In this document: positions 1 through 9,759 of the stretch, in pieces | Layout of the letters: each line of letters starts with the position of its first letter | Position numbering within the stretch: position 1 is the first letter of the stretch | Source: an uncultured Opitutaceae bacterium | Lineage (GTDB): Bacteria; Verrucomicrobiota; Verrucomicrobiia; Opitutales; Opitutaceae | Direction: 5' to 3' | DNA: 64,000 nt | Assembly (NCBI GenBank): GCA_937902925.1 | Contig: CALFNN010000011.1 | Coordinates: 62,001-126,000 of the forward strand | Program-made: the position numbers and the translations under genes | The notes under the pieces: model-generated | The model's input: only the letters and a program-made list of their open reading frames with translations | Database searches by the model: none | What the model was told of the DNA's origin: nothing

Positions 1-3000
1 CGAGGGCGCCGATTGCCCCCGTTCCGTAGATGTCGATCGACGAATAGCTCAGCAACGAGAGCGATTGGGCGCTCTGCAATCCCAGCAACGCCGCGCCGGA
101 GAGCGCCAGCCCGCTCGACACCGGCACGCTGCCGGCAGTCGCAAGCTCCAGCGTGATTTGTCCGCTGTCGAGCGCGATGGCGTTCCCGCCGATCGTCGCG
201 CTCGCACTGAGGGTCGTCGAATGCGTCGAGTCGAGCGTGACGCCCGCGCCGGTGATCCGCGCGCCCGCGCCGATGGTCATCGCCGGCACCGCCGACGCAT
301 CCACGCCGTTGCGAACCAGCTGGGCCGCCGGGTCGGCCGTCACGCGCAGGAGCGCGCCGTCTCCGCTGCCCGCCGTCGCCGCGTTGCCGAGCACCAGCGT
401 GTCCGCCGGCGCGACGAGCGTCCCCGTCTGGCTGACCACGGCGCCCGGCGCGAGCGTGAGCGATTGGTTGGCGGCAAGGATAATCTCGGTGCCGGCGAGC
501 AGCGAACCGGCGTTGTTCACCGTGACATTGTTGGTCTGCACCGCGATCACCGTGCCCTGGCCGGTCGTCGTGCGCTCGCCGCCGACGAGCAGGCTCTCGG
601 CGCCGAACGAGGTCAGCTCCGACGCATTCAGTCCGAGCGAACCGGCCGGTGCCGTCACTCCCGCGCCGGTGATGAAAATGTCCACGGGACTGCTGATGTC
701 GACCAGGCCGCCGCGGCCGCCCATGGGCGCCTGCGCCGCGACGGCACCCTGCAGGGTCATCGCCTTGGTCGCGGCCAGCACGAGCTGGCCCGAATCGACC
801 GGCAGCCGCGGCACCACCGCATCGTGCGCCATCGCGCCCGCGCTGAGAAACGCGTTGGCCAGCGAATCGTCGTATTCCGCCCGGGCGCGCACCACCGACT
901 GCGGCGCAATTTCGAACGTGGATGCCAGCGGGGTGACGGTGCGGGCGGCGTTGAGGTCGTTGAAACGATAACCTGCCACGACGCTCGATCCATCCGGCAG
1001 CGTCTGCGCTCCACCCGGTGGCACGCCCGCCTTGGGTGTGACGAGAAACGCGCCCGGCAGCAGCGCATAACGCGCCGGCAGCAACGTGTAGAAACCGGCC
1101 GGCAGACCCGCGACACCGTTCAGGTAAATACGATCCCCGACCGCGAGCGTCGGGTTCACGTAGCCGGCGTCACCGCCGAGATTCGTGTTGAGGGCCGTCG
1201 GGTTGAACGGCGCGAACGGCGCGTAATCCGCCTGATAGCCCGGAATCACCGCGAAGCCGGCGGAGGAAGCGAGGACGTCATTCGTGCCACCGACGCCCGA
1301 GACCCACCGATAGGCGTAAAGATCGCCGCCGCCACGCAGGTCGACCGTCGAGCCGGTCTGCTCGGTCACGCTTTCCGCCGAGATGTGCACGGTCTTTTCC
1401 GGCGCACCGGTCACCGTGATGTCGGTGCTCGTGGGATCGATCCACGAGGTGCCGTTGAGATTCGTGCCATAGGGAATCGTGGTCACGTTGCCCGTCACCG
1501 GGTCGATCGCCGACACCGAGGTGACGCTGCCGGACGCCAGCGTGACTTGGTGCGTGACGGGAACACTCAGGTTCGAAACCAGATCCCTCGGCGCCGTGCC
1601 TGTGCCATCCCAGCCCAGGTTGATCGCGCCCACCGGCGCGCGCAGCACGCCGCCCTGGGTGATCGTCGACGCATAAAGGTTCAGCTCACCACCCGCGGAC
1701 AGCGGCAACGGCCGGATGCCGGACCCGGCGATCGTGATCGAGCCGGGCCGCGTGACACCGCCCGAGACAAAATCTTCAGCCGCAAGGGTGAAGCTCACCG
1801 CACTCGGCGGGTAGATCGCGCCCGCGCGCAGCGTCAGGTCGCCCACCATGTCGAACGTGCCGTCGCCGCGGATGTCGCCGTTGTCGGCCGCCAGCGTGGC
1901 CTTGCCGATGTTCTGGAGCGAGAGGCTGCCGACATCGATCAGAGTCGCCGCGACGCTGAGACTGCCCGCGCCAAAAGTCGGCGGGGCGTAGAACGGCTGG
2001 CCCTGCACGGCGAACGCCGACGTTTCCTCCTGCGGCAGCAGCGGCGTCACGAACGCGGATCCCAGCGTGACGTGCGGAGCCGCGAGCGTCACCCCGCCGT
2101 CAGCGAAAAGGATCCCCGAGGTCGCGAGCGTGAGACTCCCGGGCGCCGTCAGCGCAACCGGCCCGGAAAACTTCACGGTGCCCTTGAGCGTGAGCGCGTC
2201 GAATCCGCTGCGAAGAAAACTGTCGGCCGCGAAGTAGCCCTGCCCGGCGAGGACCGCGCCGGTCGTCCCACGCACGGCGTTGCCGATGAACGACTGCCCG
2301 GCCGGCAGCGTTTGCGCCGGCACGGTCGGTCCGCTTTGCGTCACGGCCAGCGTGACATCGATGGGCGTCTGCGCGCTCGGCGGCGTGCCCGCCGGATAAT
2401 ATCTTCCCGACGACACCGTCAGGCTCCCGCCGACCGCCGACGGCCCGCCCGCCCCGCCGAGCAAGGTCGCATCCGAAAACAACTCCTGCGCCCCGGTCAG
2501 CGTGATTGCGCCGCCGTTGCTGTCGACGCGAGTCGCGACGACCGGCGCCCCGGTGGTGGACCCGCCGGCGTCGGTGTTTCCCACGCTGAACGTCGGCGCC
2601 AGGTCGAGCACTCCGCTCGTGCCCGAGACATCGAGCTTCGCGCCAGCCTCTGTCACGATGTTGCCGGCGACGTTGATCGTGCCGCCCGCCAGCACGGCGC
2701 CGGTGCGGTAGCCGCGCACGTCGGGTGTCAGCACCGTCGTGCCGGCCGTCGACAGCGAACTCTTCGCGCCGAGGTCGACCGTCGGCAGCGCCTGCGACGC
2801 ACCTCCGAACAGCAGCGTCGAATCCTTGCCGCCGCTGATCGCAATCGTGCCGCCCGGCGCGACGACCGAACCCTGCACGAGCACCGTGTCGCCGCTAACG
2901 CTGACGCTGCCCTTGGGGTCGGTCTGGATGACCGCCCCCTCGCCCATCACGAAATCGCCGCGCACCACGAGCGGTTTGCCGCTGTTGAAGATGTCCCGCA

Positions 3001-6000
3001 CGCCGGGTGCGCCGAACGAAAGATTCACGGGCGCGCGCACGCCGACCGGCTGCACGAGCGTCGAGAATGTCCCGCCCGCCGCCGTCGCGTCGGTCGCCAG
3101 CAGCCGGCTCTGCACGACGGGCGCGATGGTGGTGCCGGGCGCGATCAGGACGCCGGGCACGTATTGATCGGGCGGCGCGGTCGGTGCGCCGAGTCCGTTG
3201 ATCGCAAACGCACTGAATCCGCCCGCGCTGAAAAAATCCGGCGCCAGCAGCAGCGTGCTTTGGTTCGTCGTCGTTCCGCCGATCTGCACCGACGGCGCGA
3301 GCAGCGTGAGTGCGCCGCCCTTCGCGCCGGAAAATGCCTGCAGGGTTGCCTTCAGGTTGAGCTGCCCGCCAATCAACGACGCGAAACCCGGATCCTGGCC
3401 CGCCTTGATGGCGACACTTCCGCCGTTGCCGTAGGCGATCTTCCCGTTGGCCGCGACCGTCACTCCTCCCGAGGCATCGATCCCGCTCCCCGCTGCGAGA
3501 TTGGCACTGTAACTCGCGATCGAGATGGCGCCGCCCTTTGTGACCAATGGCAGCGTGTTGGCGGCCGTCGACTCGGGCCGGTCGTCGACGAAGAGGCCGG
3601 CCGTGCTGAGCGACGCGGAGGAGCCCAGCGTGAAATGGCCGCGGGTCGCATCGGGCACCGCCGGCGGGGGCAACGCGCCGCCGGTCAGCGCGCGGTCCGC
3701 GAACGGCGAACGGTCGTAAACCGTGAAGCTCAGGCTGCCGCCCGGCGCCGAGACATTTCCCTCGATGTCGAGATTCGCCGCGCTGAGCGCAAGCGAGCCG
3801 CCGGCCGCGACCGCCAGCGAACCGCCGGCCGGCACCGTGATGCTGCCATCGCTGTCGTCGATCGAGAGCGCGCCAAATCCGCCCGCGGCGAGCAGCGCCG
3901 GCGAAAGCTGCACGTTCTTCTTCCGGTCATCGGGCAGCACGGTGCCGTTCGCAGCAAACGCCCCGACCGCCGTCGCGCCGCCGCCTGTTTGAAAGACGAT
4001 CGCCGGCGGCGTCGGCGCATACGCCGGGAACTGATTTTGCGGGAGCGACGGATCCTGCCCTTGAAACGCAAGCGAGAGCGAACTCGGCGCCGGGAGGACG
4101 GTGCGCTGGCGCGGTCCCGCGACCGTCGCGCCCAGCAGGCTGCCGTCGAGCGCCATCGCGGGCGCGGTGATTGCGAGCTTCCCGCCGCTGCCGCCCTGGG
4201 TGTAGCCGGGTTCGAAATCGGCGAGCAGCTGGGGATTCGTCGTCGTGCTGCTCACACCCCATTTCGCATCGGTCGTCGTCGAGCCGCCCGTGTAGATTCC
4301 GTCGTAGACCCGGTCGGGCGTCGCCTGCGAAATGTCGATCACCCGTCCGCCGGCGAGCAGCTTGGTCGTCGCGACGTTGCCGCCCGCGTAGTCGATGGAG
4401 CCGCCCGAAACGTTGATCGACGACCCGCCCTGCAGCACCACCGAACCGCCCGCCTGCATCGTGACCGAGCCGCCGCCGGTCGTGAGCTCGCCCACCGTGT
4501 GATCGACGAGCGCGACGTAGCCCGTCGTGTTCGCGAGCGGTGTGCCGACCCACGTCTGGCCGTTGTAGGTGCCGGTCTGCCGGAGGTCGACCTGCACGGT
4601 CTGCCCGCGCAGCGGCCCGTCGCGCTGGAGCGGCGCATCGGCGAGCTCGGAGCCGCGCAACTGCACCGAAACGATATTTTCGGTCACCGACGCCGCGACG
4701 CCCGCGGAGCCGGAGACATCGATCGTCGCGCCCGTGTCGAGATAGATTTCGCCGCCCGTCAGCGCGAAATAGTCCTGCGCCGTCGCGCCGCTGCCCGCGA
4801 GATTCCAGTTGCCCGCGCTGATCGTCAGCGCCGCATCCGGGGCCAGGAGCGCGGCCTTCGGGGCGAGGTAAACCGCGTGGCCCTGCAGGTTGACCTGCGA
4901 GGCCAGCGCGAGCTGCGAGCCGACCACCCGCTCGGTGCTGTCGTATTCCGGCACGACTTGCGTGACGCTGTTCGCGCCGAGCGTGACCGTGCCGGTCGCC
5001 TGCGGAAAAAATGCCGGCAAGCCCGCGAAACCGCCGCTGCTGACCGCGTTGTAGTTCGCAAGCAGGTCGACGCGGCCGTTGAACGCCACGGACGTCGTGC
5101 TCGCGACGGCGCCGAGCTGGTTGACCGTTTTTCCGGCGAGCGTCACGTCGGCGCGCGGAGCATCGATGAGCGCCGACGCGGCGTTCGTCACGTTGCCGCC
5201 GCCCGCGCCGACGAACACGTCGAGCCCGCGCAGCGTCGGGTCGGCGCTGTCGTGCGCAGCGAGTCCGATCTGCTGGCCCGCGGCGAGGATCGTCTGGCCA
5301 TCCGGCGTCGAGATCGTGCCGGCGTTGGAGACATTCGGGCCGAAGAGCGCGATGCGCCCGCCCACGTGCTCGGCGGAGGTCGGGCTCGACAGTTGCGCCC
5401 CGGCCTGCACGGAGACGTCGCCGCTCTGGCCGCCGGACGTGAGGGCGGCGGGCGGCGTGAACGCCGGCGTGCCGTTGGCCCCGGCGTTGACCGGCAGCGA
5501 CGAGAACAGGAATTGCTCGTCGGCGTTGTTGAGCAGGCCGAGTGCGACCAGATTGTCGTTGATTGGGAGCGACGACGCGACGAGCGCGTGCGCGTTCACC
5601 TGCGACGAGCCGCCGAAGATGATGCCGTTCTGGTTGAGCACGTAGACCTGGCCGTCCGCGTGGATCGATCCGAGGATCTGCGACGGGACGCCCGAGGGGT
5701 CGTTGATCTGGTTGAACGCGATCCACTCGCCACGGGAATCCCCGCCGGCGGACTGGTCGAAGGTGAGCGTCGTCTTCTTGCCGACGTTGAACGTCTGCCA
5801 GGTCAGCAACGCCTGCTGCGCCGTCTGCGCAATCGTCACGTCGGTCTGGCCACCGCTGACGGACTGCGTCGGGAGGCCGGCGCCCTGCCAGAACAATGCG
5901 TCGTTGCCGGTCGCCCGCTGCAAGCCGCCGGCGGCCAGGCCGTCGGGCACATTGGGCAGCGTCGCGCCCGGATGGTTCGGATCGAGGCCGAGGTTGTTGG

Positions 6001-6271
6001 CGCCCGCGGTGGCGGCGCTCCGGGCCGCCGCCTGCATCGCCTGCACGGCGGCGATCGCCTGGGCGGTGCGCGCCAGCGTGTCGGCGGCACTCGGCAACGG
6101 CGGCGTCGCGCCGCCCGCGGTCACGCCGCCGCCCGCGGCCGGCGCCGCGCCCGCGACGATCGTCGCGCTGCCGCCGCGCAGGATGTCGCCCGCGCGGACG
6201 GTGAGACTCACCGTCAGGGCGGACGCGACGGCGACTCGCCAGAATTCGAAGGTGCGCGTCCGCCGCCTCAC
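1..6271 (-). CDS. Filamentous haemagglutinin-type TpsA exoprotein (partial, runs off left edge)
   Basis: This is a giant secreted adhesin or exoprotein expected to cross the outer membrane through the TpsB encoded at 11691-13343. The frame is open for about 2,090 codons from a GTG at 6271 to the window edge, where it still reads sensibly (...SIDIYGTGAIGAL). A basic N-terminus and hydrophobic segment (residues 1-27) form a signal peptide. Around residues 150-260 a TPS (haemagglutination activity) domain shows the hallmark NQNGIIFGGSSQVNAHALVA. The rest is Gly/Ala/Ser/Val-rich, repetitive, beta-helix-like sequence with many GGS and GTI turns. The GTG overlaps the TGA of the upstream coiled-coil gene by four bases (GTGA), so translation is probably coupled. 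The GTG choice rests on this overlap and on the signal peptide. No frameshift was seen where I checked (3' end, middle and 5' end). The C-terminus is not in the window, so class (contact-dependent inhibition toxin or plain adhesin) cannot be judged. Confidence 0.9.
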   Translation of the reverse strand, partial: MRRRTRTFEFWRVAVASALTVSLTVRAGDILRGGSATIVAGAAPAAGGGVTAGGATPPLPSAADTLARTAQAIAAVQAMQAAARSAATAGANNLGLDPNHPGATLPNVPDGLAAGGLQRATGNDALFWQGAGLPTQSVSGGQTDVTIAQTAQQALLTWQTFNVGKKTTLTFDQSAGGDSRGEWIAFNQINDPSGVPSQILGSIHADGQVYVLNQNGIIFGGSSQVNAHALVASSLPINDNLVALGLLNNADEQFLFSSLPVNAGANGTPAFTPPAALTSGGQSGDVSVQAGAQLSSPTSAEHVGGRIALFGPNVSNAGTISTPDGQTILAAGQQIGLAAHDSADPTLRGLDVFVGAGGGNVTNAASALIDAPRADVTLAGKTVNQLGAVASTTSVAFNGRVDLLANYNAVSSGGFAGLPAFFPQATGTVTLGANSVTQVVPEYDSTERVVGSQLALASQVNLQGHAVYLAPKAALLAPDAALTISAGNWNLAGSGATAQDYFALTGGEIYLDTGATIDVSGSAGVAASVTENIVSVQLRGSELADAPLQRDGPLRGQTVQVDLRQTGTYNGQTWVGTPLANTTGYVALVDHTVGELTTGGGSVTMQAGGSVVLQGGSSINVSGGSIDYAGGNVATTKLLAGGRVIDISQATPDRVYDGIYTGGSTTTDAKWGVSSTTTNPQLLADFEPGYTQGGSGGKLAITAPAMALDGSLLGATVAGPRQRTVLPAPSSLSLAFQGQDPSLPQNQFPAYAPTPPAIVFQTGGGATAVGAFAANGTVLPDDRKKNVQLSPALLAAGGFGALSIDDSDGSITVPAGGSLAVAAGGSLALSAANLDIEGNVSAPGGSLSFTVYDRSPFADRALTGGALPPPAVPDATRGHFTLGSSASLSTAGLFVDDRPESTAANTLPLVTKGGAISIASYSANLAAGSGIDASGGVTVAANGKIAYGNGGSVAIKAGQDPGFASLIGGQLNLKATLQAFSGAKGGALTLLAPSVQIGGTTTNQSTLLLAPDFFSAGGFSAFAINGLGAPTAPPDQYVPGVLIAPGTTIAPVVQSRLLATDATAAGGTFSTLVQPVGVRAPVNLSFGAPGVRDIFNSGKPLVVRGDFVMGEGAVIQTDPKGSVSVSGDTVLVQGSVVAPGGTIAISGGKDSTLLFGGASQALPTVDLGAKSSLSTAGTTVLTPDVRGYRTGAVLAGGTINVAGNIVTEAGAKLDVSGTSGVLDLAPTFSVGNTDAGGSTTGAPVVATRVDSNGGAITLTGAQELFSDATLLGGAGGPSAVGGSLTVSSGRYYPAGTPPSAQTPIDVTLAVTQSGPTVPAQTLPAGQSFIGNAVRGTTGAVLAGQGYFAADSFLRSGFDALTLKGTVKFSGPVALTAPGSLTLATSGILFADGGVTLAAPHVTLGSAFVTPLLPQEETSAFAVQGQPFYAPPTFGAGSLSVAATLIDVGSLSLQNIGKATLAADNGDIRGDGTFDMVGDLTLRAGAIYPPSAVSFTLAAEDFVSGGVTRPGSITIAGSGIRPLPLSAGGELNLYASTITQGGVLRAPVGAINLGWDGTGTAPRDLVSNLSVPVTHQVTLASGSVTSVSAIDPVTGNVTTIPYGTNLNGTSWIDPTSTDITVTGAPEKTVHISAESVTEQTGSTVDLRGGGDLYAYRWVSGVGGTNDVLASSAGFAVIPGYQADYAPFAPFNPTALNTNLGGDAGYVNPTLAVGDRIYLNGVAGLPAGFYTLLPARYALLPGAFLVTPKAGVPPGGAQTLPDGSSVVAGYRFNDLNAARTVTPLASTFEIAPQSVVRARAEYDDSLANAFLSAGAMAHDAVVPRLPVDSGQLVLAATKAMTLQGAVAAQAPMGGRGGLVDISSPVDIFITGAGVTAPAGSLGLNASELTSFGAESLLVGGERTTTGQGTVIAVQTNNVTVNNAGSLLAGTEIILAANQSLTLAPGAVVSQTGTLVAPADTLVLGNAATAGSGDGALLRVTADPAAQLVRNGVDASAVPAMTIGAGARITGAGVTLDSTHSTTLSASATIGGNAIALDSGQITLELATAGSVPVSSGLALSGAALLGLQSAQSLSLLSYSSIDIYGTGAIGAL

Positions 6272-6888
6272 GGTTTCGCCCGCTGGTCGAGGAGTTGGTC
6301 CGAATAATCCTGGACGAGATTCTCGAGCTTCGCCCGCGTGGTGCCGACGAACGGCTCGCGCGCGGCGAGCGCCTCGCCGAGGCTGAATTTCTCGTAGCGC
6401 GTGAGGATTTCGTTGCCGAGTTTGAACAGGGCGAGGTTCTTGCTCTCGCGGTCCTCGACCTTGCGCTGGAGCACGACGAGGTCGGCCGCGAGCTTGGTGC
6501 CGTCGGCCTCCTTCGCGGCGATCTGCGCGGTCGCGCGCTTGAGGTTCGCCTCGGATTTTTCGAGCTCCTCCTTCAGGCGCGCGAGCTCGGCCGTCTGCGT
6601 GGTGGCGGCGGCCTTGAGTTCGGCGATGGTCTTTTCGTCCACGGCCCGCTCGGCGACCGTCTGCTTGCGCAGCGCCTCGAACTTCGCGTCCAGCGCCTTG
6701 TTGTCCCCGGTCAGCGCAGCCTGGGAAGCCTGCAGGGTGTCGCGCGCGGATTCGGCCGCGCGCAGTTGCAGCGTCGCCGCGCGCAACGCTTCGCGGAGCC
6801 GCGCCTCGCCGGTGTCGGCGGAGTCGGCGGCGTGCAACGGCAGGGCCAGCAGGGCGGAGGCGAGGACGAGGGGGAATCTTCGGGTCAT
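6268..6888 (-). CDS. Exported coiled-coil protein of the TPS operon
   Basis: This 206-aa protein has a clear signal peptide (residues 1-20, cleavage near LHAAD). The rest is almost entirely heptad-like and Glu/Lys/Ala/Leu-rich (e.g. ELARLKEELEKSEANLKRA), which predicts a long periplasmic coiled coil. No enzymatic motif is visible. It starts 2 bp after the porin stop and its TGA overlaps the GTG of the haemagglutinin gene. It may serve as a periplasmic spacer, chaperone or scaffold between the TonB/porin module and the exoprotein, but that is inferred from position only. Confidence 0.8.
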   Translation of the reverse strand: MTRRFPLVLASALLALPLHAADSADTGEARLREALRAATLQLRAAESARDTLQASQAALTGDNKALDAKFEALRKQTVAERAVDEKTIAELKAAATTQTAELARLKEELEKSEANLKRATAQIAAKEADGTKLAADLVVLQRKVEDRESKNLALFKLGNEILTRYEKFSLGEALAAREPFVGTTRAKLENLVQDYSDQLLDQRAKP

Positions 6889-6890
6889 GG

Positions 6891-8609
6891 TCAGAATTTT
6901 CCGTTGAAGTCGAACATCAGGATGTCGTTTTTGTAGCGCGGGCCGGCGATGCTGCTGGCGCTCAGCCAGCGGAGGCTCACCCAGGTGCGTTGCGACAGCG
7001 CATAGGAGCCGCCGAGCATGAAGCCCTCGAGGTTCGTGCCGCCGTTGCCGAAATCGGAATCGGTGAACCCGTCGACCACCGCGTCGGACTCGAGATAGCG
7101 GTAGCCGAGCGAGGCATTCCAGTCGCCGCGCTGCGTGAGGGCGGCCGAGCCGACCCTGAACTCGAGGTTCCAGCCGTTGTTACCGCCGGCAAAATCGCCC
7201 GCGCCCCCCGGGCCGAGATTGTTGACCGCTTTCCGCCGCACGGCGCCGCGGTGAAACGCGAGGTTGTTCACCCACTCGCCCGAGAGCGAAACCAGCATCG
7301 GCTCGAACCCGCTGTAGTCGACGCGGCCGTTGAGGACGAGTTCGTAGAACGGCGTGGCGAGGCCGAAATACTGAAACTGGTTGATCGTGCCGAAATTGTT
7401 CAGGACGTTCGGCACGATGTTGCGCAGCGGGAAATAGGTGTTGCCCGTCTGCGCGAACGCCGGGCGCGTCTCGTCGGTGTCGCCGTTGTCCTGCGCGGTG
7501 ACCGGCGTGAACGGCGACGAGAGTTTCCCCTCCACGTTGTCAAAATAGTAGTAGGCGGCGGCGACCTTGGCGGAGAGGCCGGGCTTGATTTGCCAGTCGG
7601 TGCCGACCTGGCCGCCGAGCAGCCACTTGTCCTGGCTCTTGAACTTTGCCGGCTGGATCGAGGAGAAGTTAAGTGCGCTGTTGAAGACCGGAAACGCGCC
7701 GACCGTCGCGAACGGCTTCAGGTTTTCGCCGCGGGAAAACTTCATCTGGCCGGCGACGCCGTCGAACCCGAGATCCTCGTCGAACACCATCTGGCTCGCG
7801 AAAAACGGGCTGTCGAACCGGCCGGCGCTGACCGACCAGTTCGCCGTGCGATACTTGAGGAACGCCCGGTCGAGCCAGATCGCGTATTTGCCGAACCCGC
7901 CGGAGGCGCCGAAGCTCTGGTTCGTCGTGACGGGTGAACTGTTTTCGCCGGTCGCGATGCGCGCGCCCGCCGTGTAGCCCTCGCCCAGGTCGATGTCGGC
8001 GCCAAACCGCGCCCGCAGCCGCTCCCGCTGGCGGTCGCGGTCGACGTTGTTCTGCGGCGAGAAGACGGTGCCGGTGACGTCGAAGGGCGAGCCGGTGTTG
8101 ATCGCGTTGAAATTCGGAAACGCGCCCGTGTTGTCGTTGCCCGCCGGGTAGAACAGCGCCTCCCCGCGCAGCCGGATATCGCCGAACAAAGTGTAGCGCG
8201 ACACCCACTCGGGGAAACTGCGCGGCGCCGCCCAGCGTTCGTCGCGCGCTTGTGCGAGCACCTCCTGTTTCACTTCGTCGCGAATCTGGTTCCGCACGAA
8301 CTGCGGCACGTAGGTGACGCGCACGGTGTCGTCGTTCGCCGGCGTTGTGGCCGGCGCGGTCGGATTCGCCGCCGATGTCGCGGCGGCCCCGGCCTGTGCC
8401 GCAGCGGTATCCTGCTCGGCGAGCTTCATCAAGTCGTCGGCATCGGCCTGCGACAGGACGCCGCGCTGCACGAGCCGGCGGATGAGATTGATCGTCAGGT
8501 TCTGGGAACGGGGGATCGGCGCGGGCGCATCAGCCGCGGCCGCGCTCCCGACAAGCAGGAGCGAGGCGATTACGAGCGTGATTTGGCAGGCGCGATGGCA
8601 GGCGGGCAT
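6891..8609 (-). CDS. Putative outer-membrane porin (Porin_5-like)
   Basis: This 572-aa protein has a signal peptide (residues 1-25, ending GSAAAADA). A short N-terminal helical part follows with the phrase RRLVQRGVLSQADADDLMK, then VTYVPQFVRNQIRDEVKQEV, both typical of the 'putative porin' family (Pfam Porin_5). From about residue 130 (TLFGDIRLRGEALFY) the sequence alternates aromatic and polar residues as amphipathic strands and ends DILMFDFNGKF. The C-terminal Phe is typical of BAM-assembled barrels. It lies 16 bp after tonB and 2 bp before the coiled-coil gene. Its pairing with TonB/ExbBD suggests either energised uptake or a structural role beside the TPS proteins. The substrate is unknown. 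Confidence 0.85.
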   Translation of the reverse strand: MPACHRACQITLVIASLLLVGSAAAADAPAPIPRSQNLTINLIRRLVQRGVLSQADADDLMKLAEQDTAAAQAGAAATSAANPTAPATTPANDDTVRVTYVPQFVRNQIRDEVKQEVLAQARDERWAAPRSFPEWVSRYTLFGDIRLRGEALFYPAGNDNTGAFPNFNAINTGSPFDVTGTVFSPQNNVDRDRQRERLRARFGADIDLGEGYTAGARIATGENSSPVTTNQSFGASGGFGKYAIWLDRAFLKYRTANWSVSAGRFDSPFFASQMVFDEDLGFDGVAGQMKFSRGENLKPFATVGAFPVFNSALNFSSIQPAKFKSQDKWLLGGQVGTDWQIKPGLSAKVAAAYYYFDNVEGKLSSPFTPVTAQDNGDTDETRPAFAQTGNTYFPLRNIVPNVLNNFGTINQFQYFGLATPFYELVLNGRVDYSGFEPMLVSLSGEWVNNLAFHRGAVRRKAVNNLGPGGAGDFAGGNNGWNLEFRVGSAALTQRGDWNASLGYRYLESDAVVDGFTDSDFGNGGTNLEGFMLGGSYALSQRTWVSLRWLSASSIAGPRYKNDILMFDFNGKF

Positions 8610-8625
8610 AATCGAAAAGGTGGGT

Positions 8626-9324
8626 TCAATCCGGGCGCCGGGCGGTGAGGCGCATTACGATTGGCAGTGGCATGCCGGCCGGCGGCGGCTCGCTGAGCTG
8701 GAGGCCGGCAAGAACCTCGGTCTTGATCGCAGCGTCGACCGCCCGGTCGCCGGTGGAACCCGCGAGCGTCGCGCGCGTGATGCGTCCGGTGAGATCGGGC
8801 CAGACGCGCACCTCGATCCGGAAGCTCGCATCCTTCGTGCGGGGATTCCGCCGCAACGCGTCGCTCACGGTCGCCTGCACGGCGCTCGCATACCAGCCCC
8901 AGCGGCTCCCGCCACCGCGCGAACCGGGGCCGCCCAGGAATCCGCCGCCGCGATTGGCGGAAAGACCGAAGGCGTCGGATCCGCCGCCGCCGGTGACGCT
9001 CGTGCCGAGATCGGCCGCCGGCGGTGCCGGCGCGTCGTCGGGCTTGGATTCGGAGTCATCCACCGGCACCTGCTGGACCATTTTGTCCTCCATCATTTTC
9101 GGCGGCGGCGGGGGCGGCGGTGGTGGCGGGGGCGGCGTGGAAACGATCTTCACCATCACGACCTCGGGCATCCGGTGCGGAGGCGGGCCGGAGTGACCGA
9201 ACGACTGGCCGACAAAAATCACCGCGATCACGACCAGCACGCCGAGAATCCCCAACGCAAAGCCGAAGCGCTGGAAAAACCCGCGTTCCTCGGCGGCGGT
9301 ATCGGAGAGCGATTCGGGTGGCAT
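8626..9324 (-). CDS. TonB-family energy transducer
   Basis: This 232-aa protein has a cytoplasmic N-terminus, one transmembrane helix (about residues 22-42, FALGILGVLVVIAVIFVGQS), and a Pro-rich periplasmic linker including an uninterrupted run of 12 prolines. A Gly-rich segment and a C-terminal TonB domain follow (about residues 150-232; FRIEVRVWPDLTGRITRATL then AVDAAIK). TonB carries proton-motive energy from ExbBD to outer-membrane partners. It lies 30 bp after exbD and 16 bp before the porin, so it is most likely dedicated to this operon. The usual TonB box on a client is not obvious in the porin. Confidence 0.88.
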   Translation of the reverse strand: MPPESLSDTAAEERGFFQRFGFALGILGVLVVIAVIFVGQSFGHSGPPPHRMPEVVMVKIVSTPPPPPPPPPPPPKMMEDKMVQQVPVDDSESKPDDAPAPPAADLGTSVTGGGGSDAFGLSANRGGGFLGGPGSRGGGSRWGWYASAVQATVSDALRRNPRTKDASFRIEVRVWPDLTGRITRATLAGSTGDRAVDAAIKTEVLAGLQLSEPPPAGMPLPIVMRLTARRPD

Positions 9325-9354
9325 CGGCGGGAAGGTTGCGGACGGGAGTGGCGG

Positions 9355-9753
9355 TCAGCGCGCCTTCGTGGCGAGGCCGACCTGCGTGATTCCAACGCGG
9401 CCGATCACGTCGAGCACGTCCATGATGCCCTGGTATTGCGTGGCGCTGTCGCCCTTCACGACGACCGGCAGGTCCGGCGTTGCCGCCTTGTATTGACCGA
9501 GACGCTGTTCGAGTTCCGCGAGCGTCACGGGCACGGTGTCGAGGAAGATGTCGCCCTGGTTGTTGACGGTGATGGCCCGCGTCTTCGGTTTCGCGAGACT
9601 CGGGGCGGCGCTGGCCCGCGGCAGGTTGACCTTCACGCCCTGCACTGACGCCGTGCACATGAGGATGAAGATCACGAGCAGCACATACGCCAGGTCGAGC
9701 ATCGGCGTGATGTTGATGTCGTCGTAGGGCTTGTCTTCGGTGGGCGCTTGCAT
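9355..9753 (-). CDS. exbD: ExbD/TolR-family proton-channel subunit
   Basis: This 132-aa inner-membrane protein has the family's usual length. A short cytoplasmic N-terminus (DINITPMLD) leads into a single transmembrane helix (about residues 19-40) with the essential membrane aspartate D20 in MLDLAYVLLVIF. The periplasmic domain contains ALPVVVKGDS-like sequence (DLPVVVKGDSATQYQGIMDV), characteristic of ExbD/TolR. The gene sits 6 bp after exbB and 30 bp before tonB, completing an ExbB-ExbD-TonB module. Confidence 0.93.
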   Translation of the reverse strand: MQAPTEDKPYDDINITPMLDLAYVLLVIFILMCTASVQGVKVNLPRASAAPSLAKPKTRAITVNNQGDIFLDTVPVTLAELEQRLGQYKAATPDLPVVVKGDSATQYQGIMDVLDVIGRVGITQVGLATKAR

Positions 9754-9759
9754 GGCGGT

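Noticed and set aside
65-6307. A 2,080-codon plus-strand open frame opposite the haemagglutinin gene
   Set aside because: It is Arg/His/Gly-rich with no domain and arises from the GC-rich third positions of the real minus-strand gene.
9110-9145. GGC/GGT-rich tract as a simple-sequence repeat
   Set aside because: It is the coding sequence of the TonB polyproline linker with mixed codons, not a uniform microsatellite.
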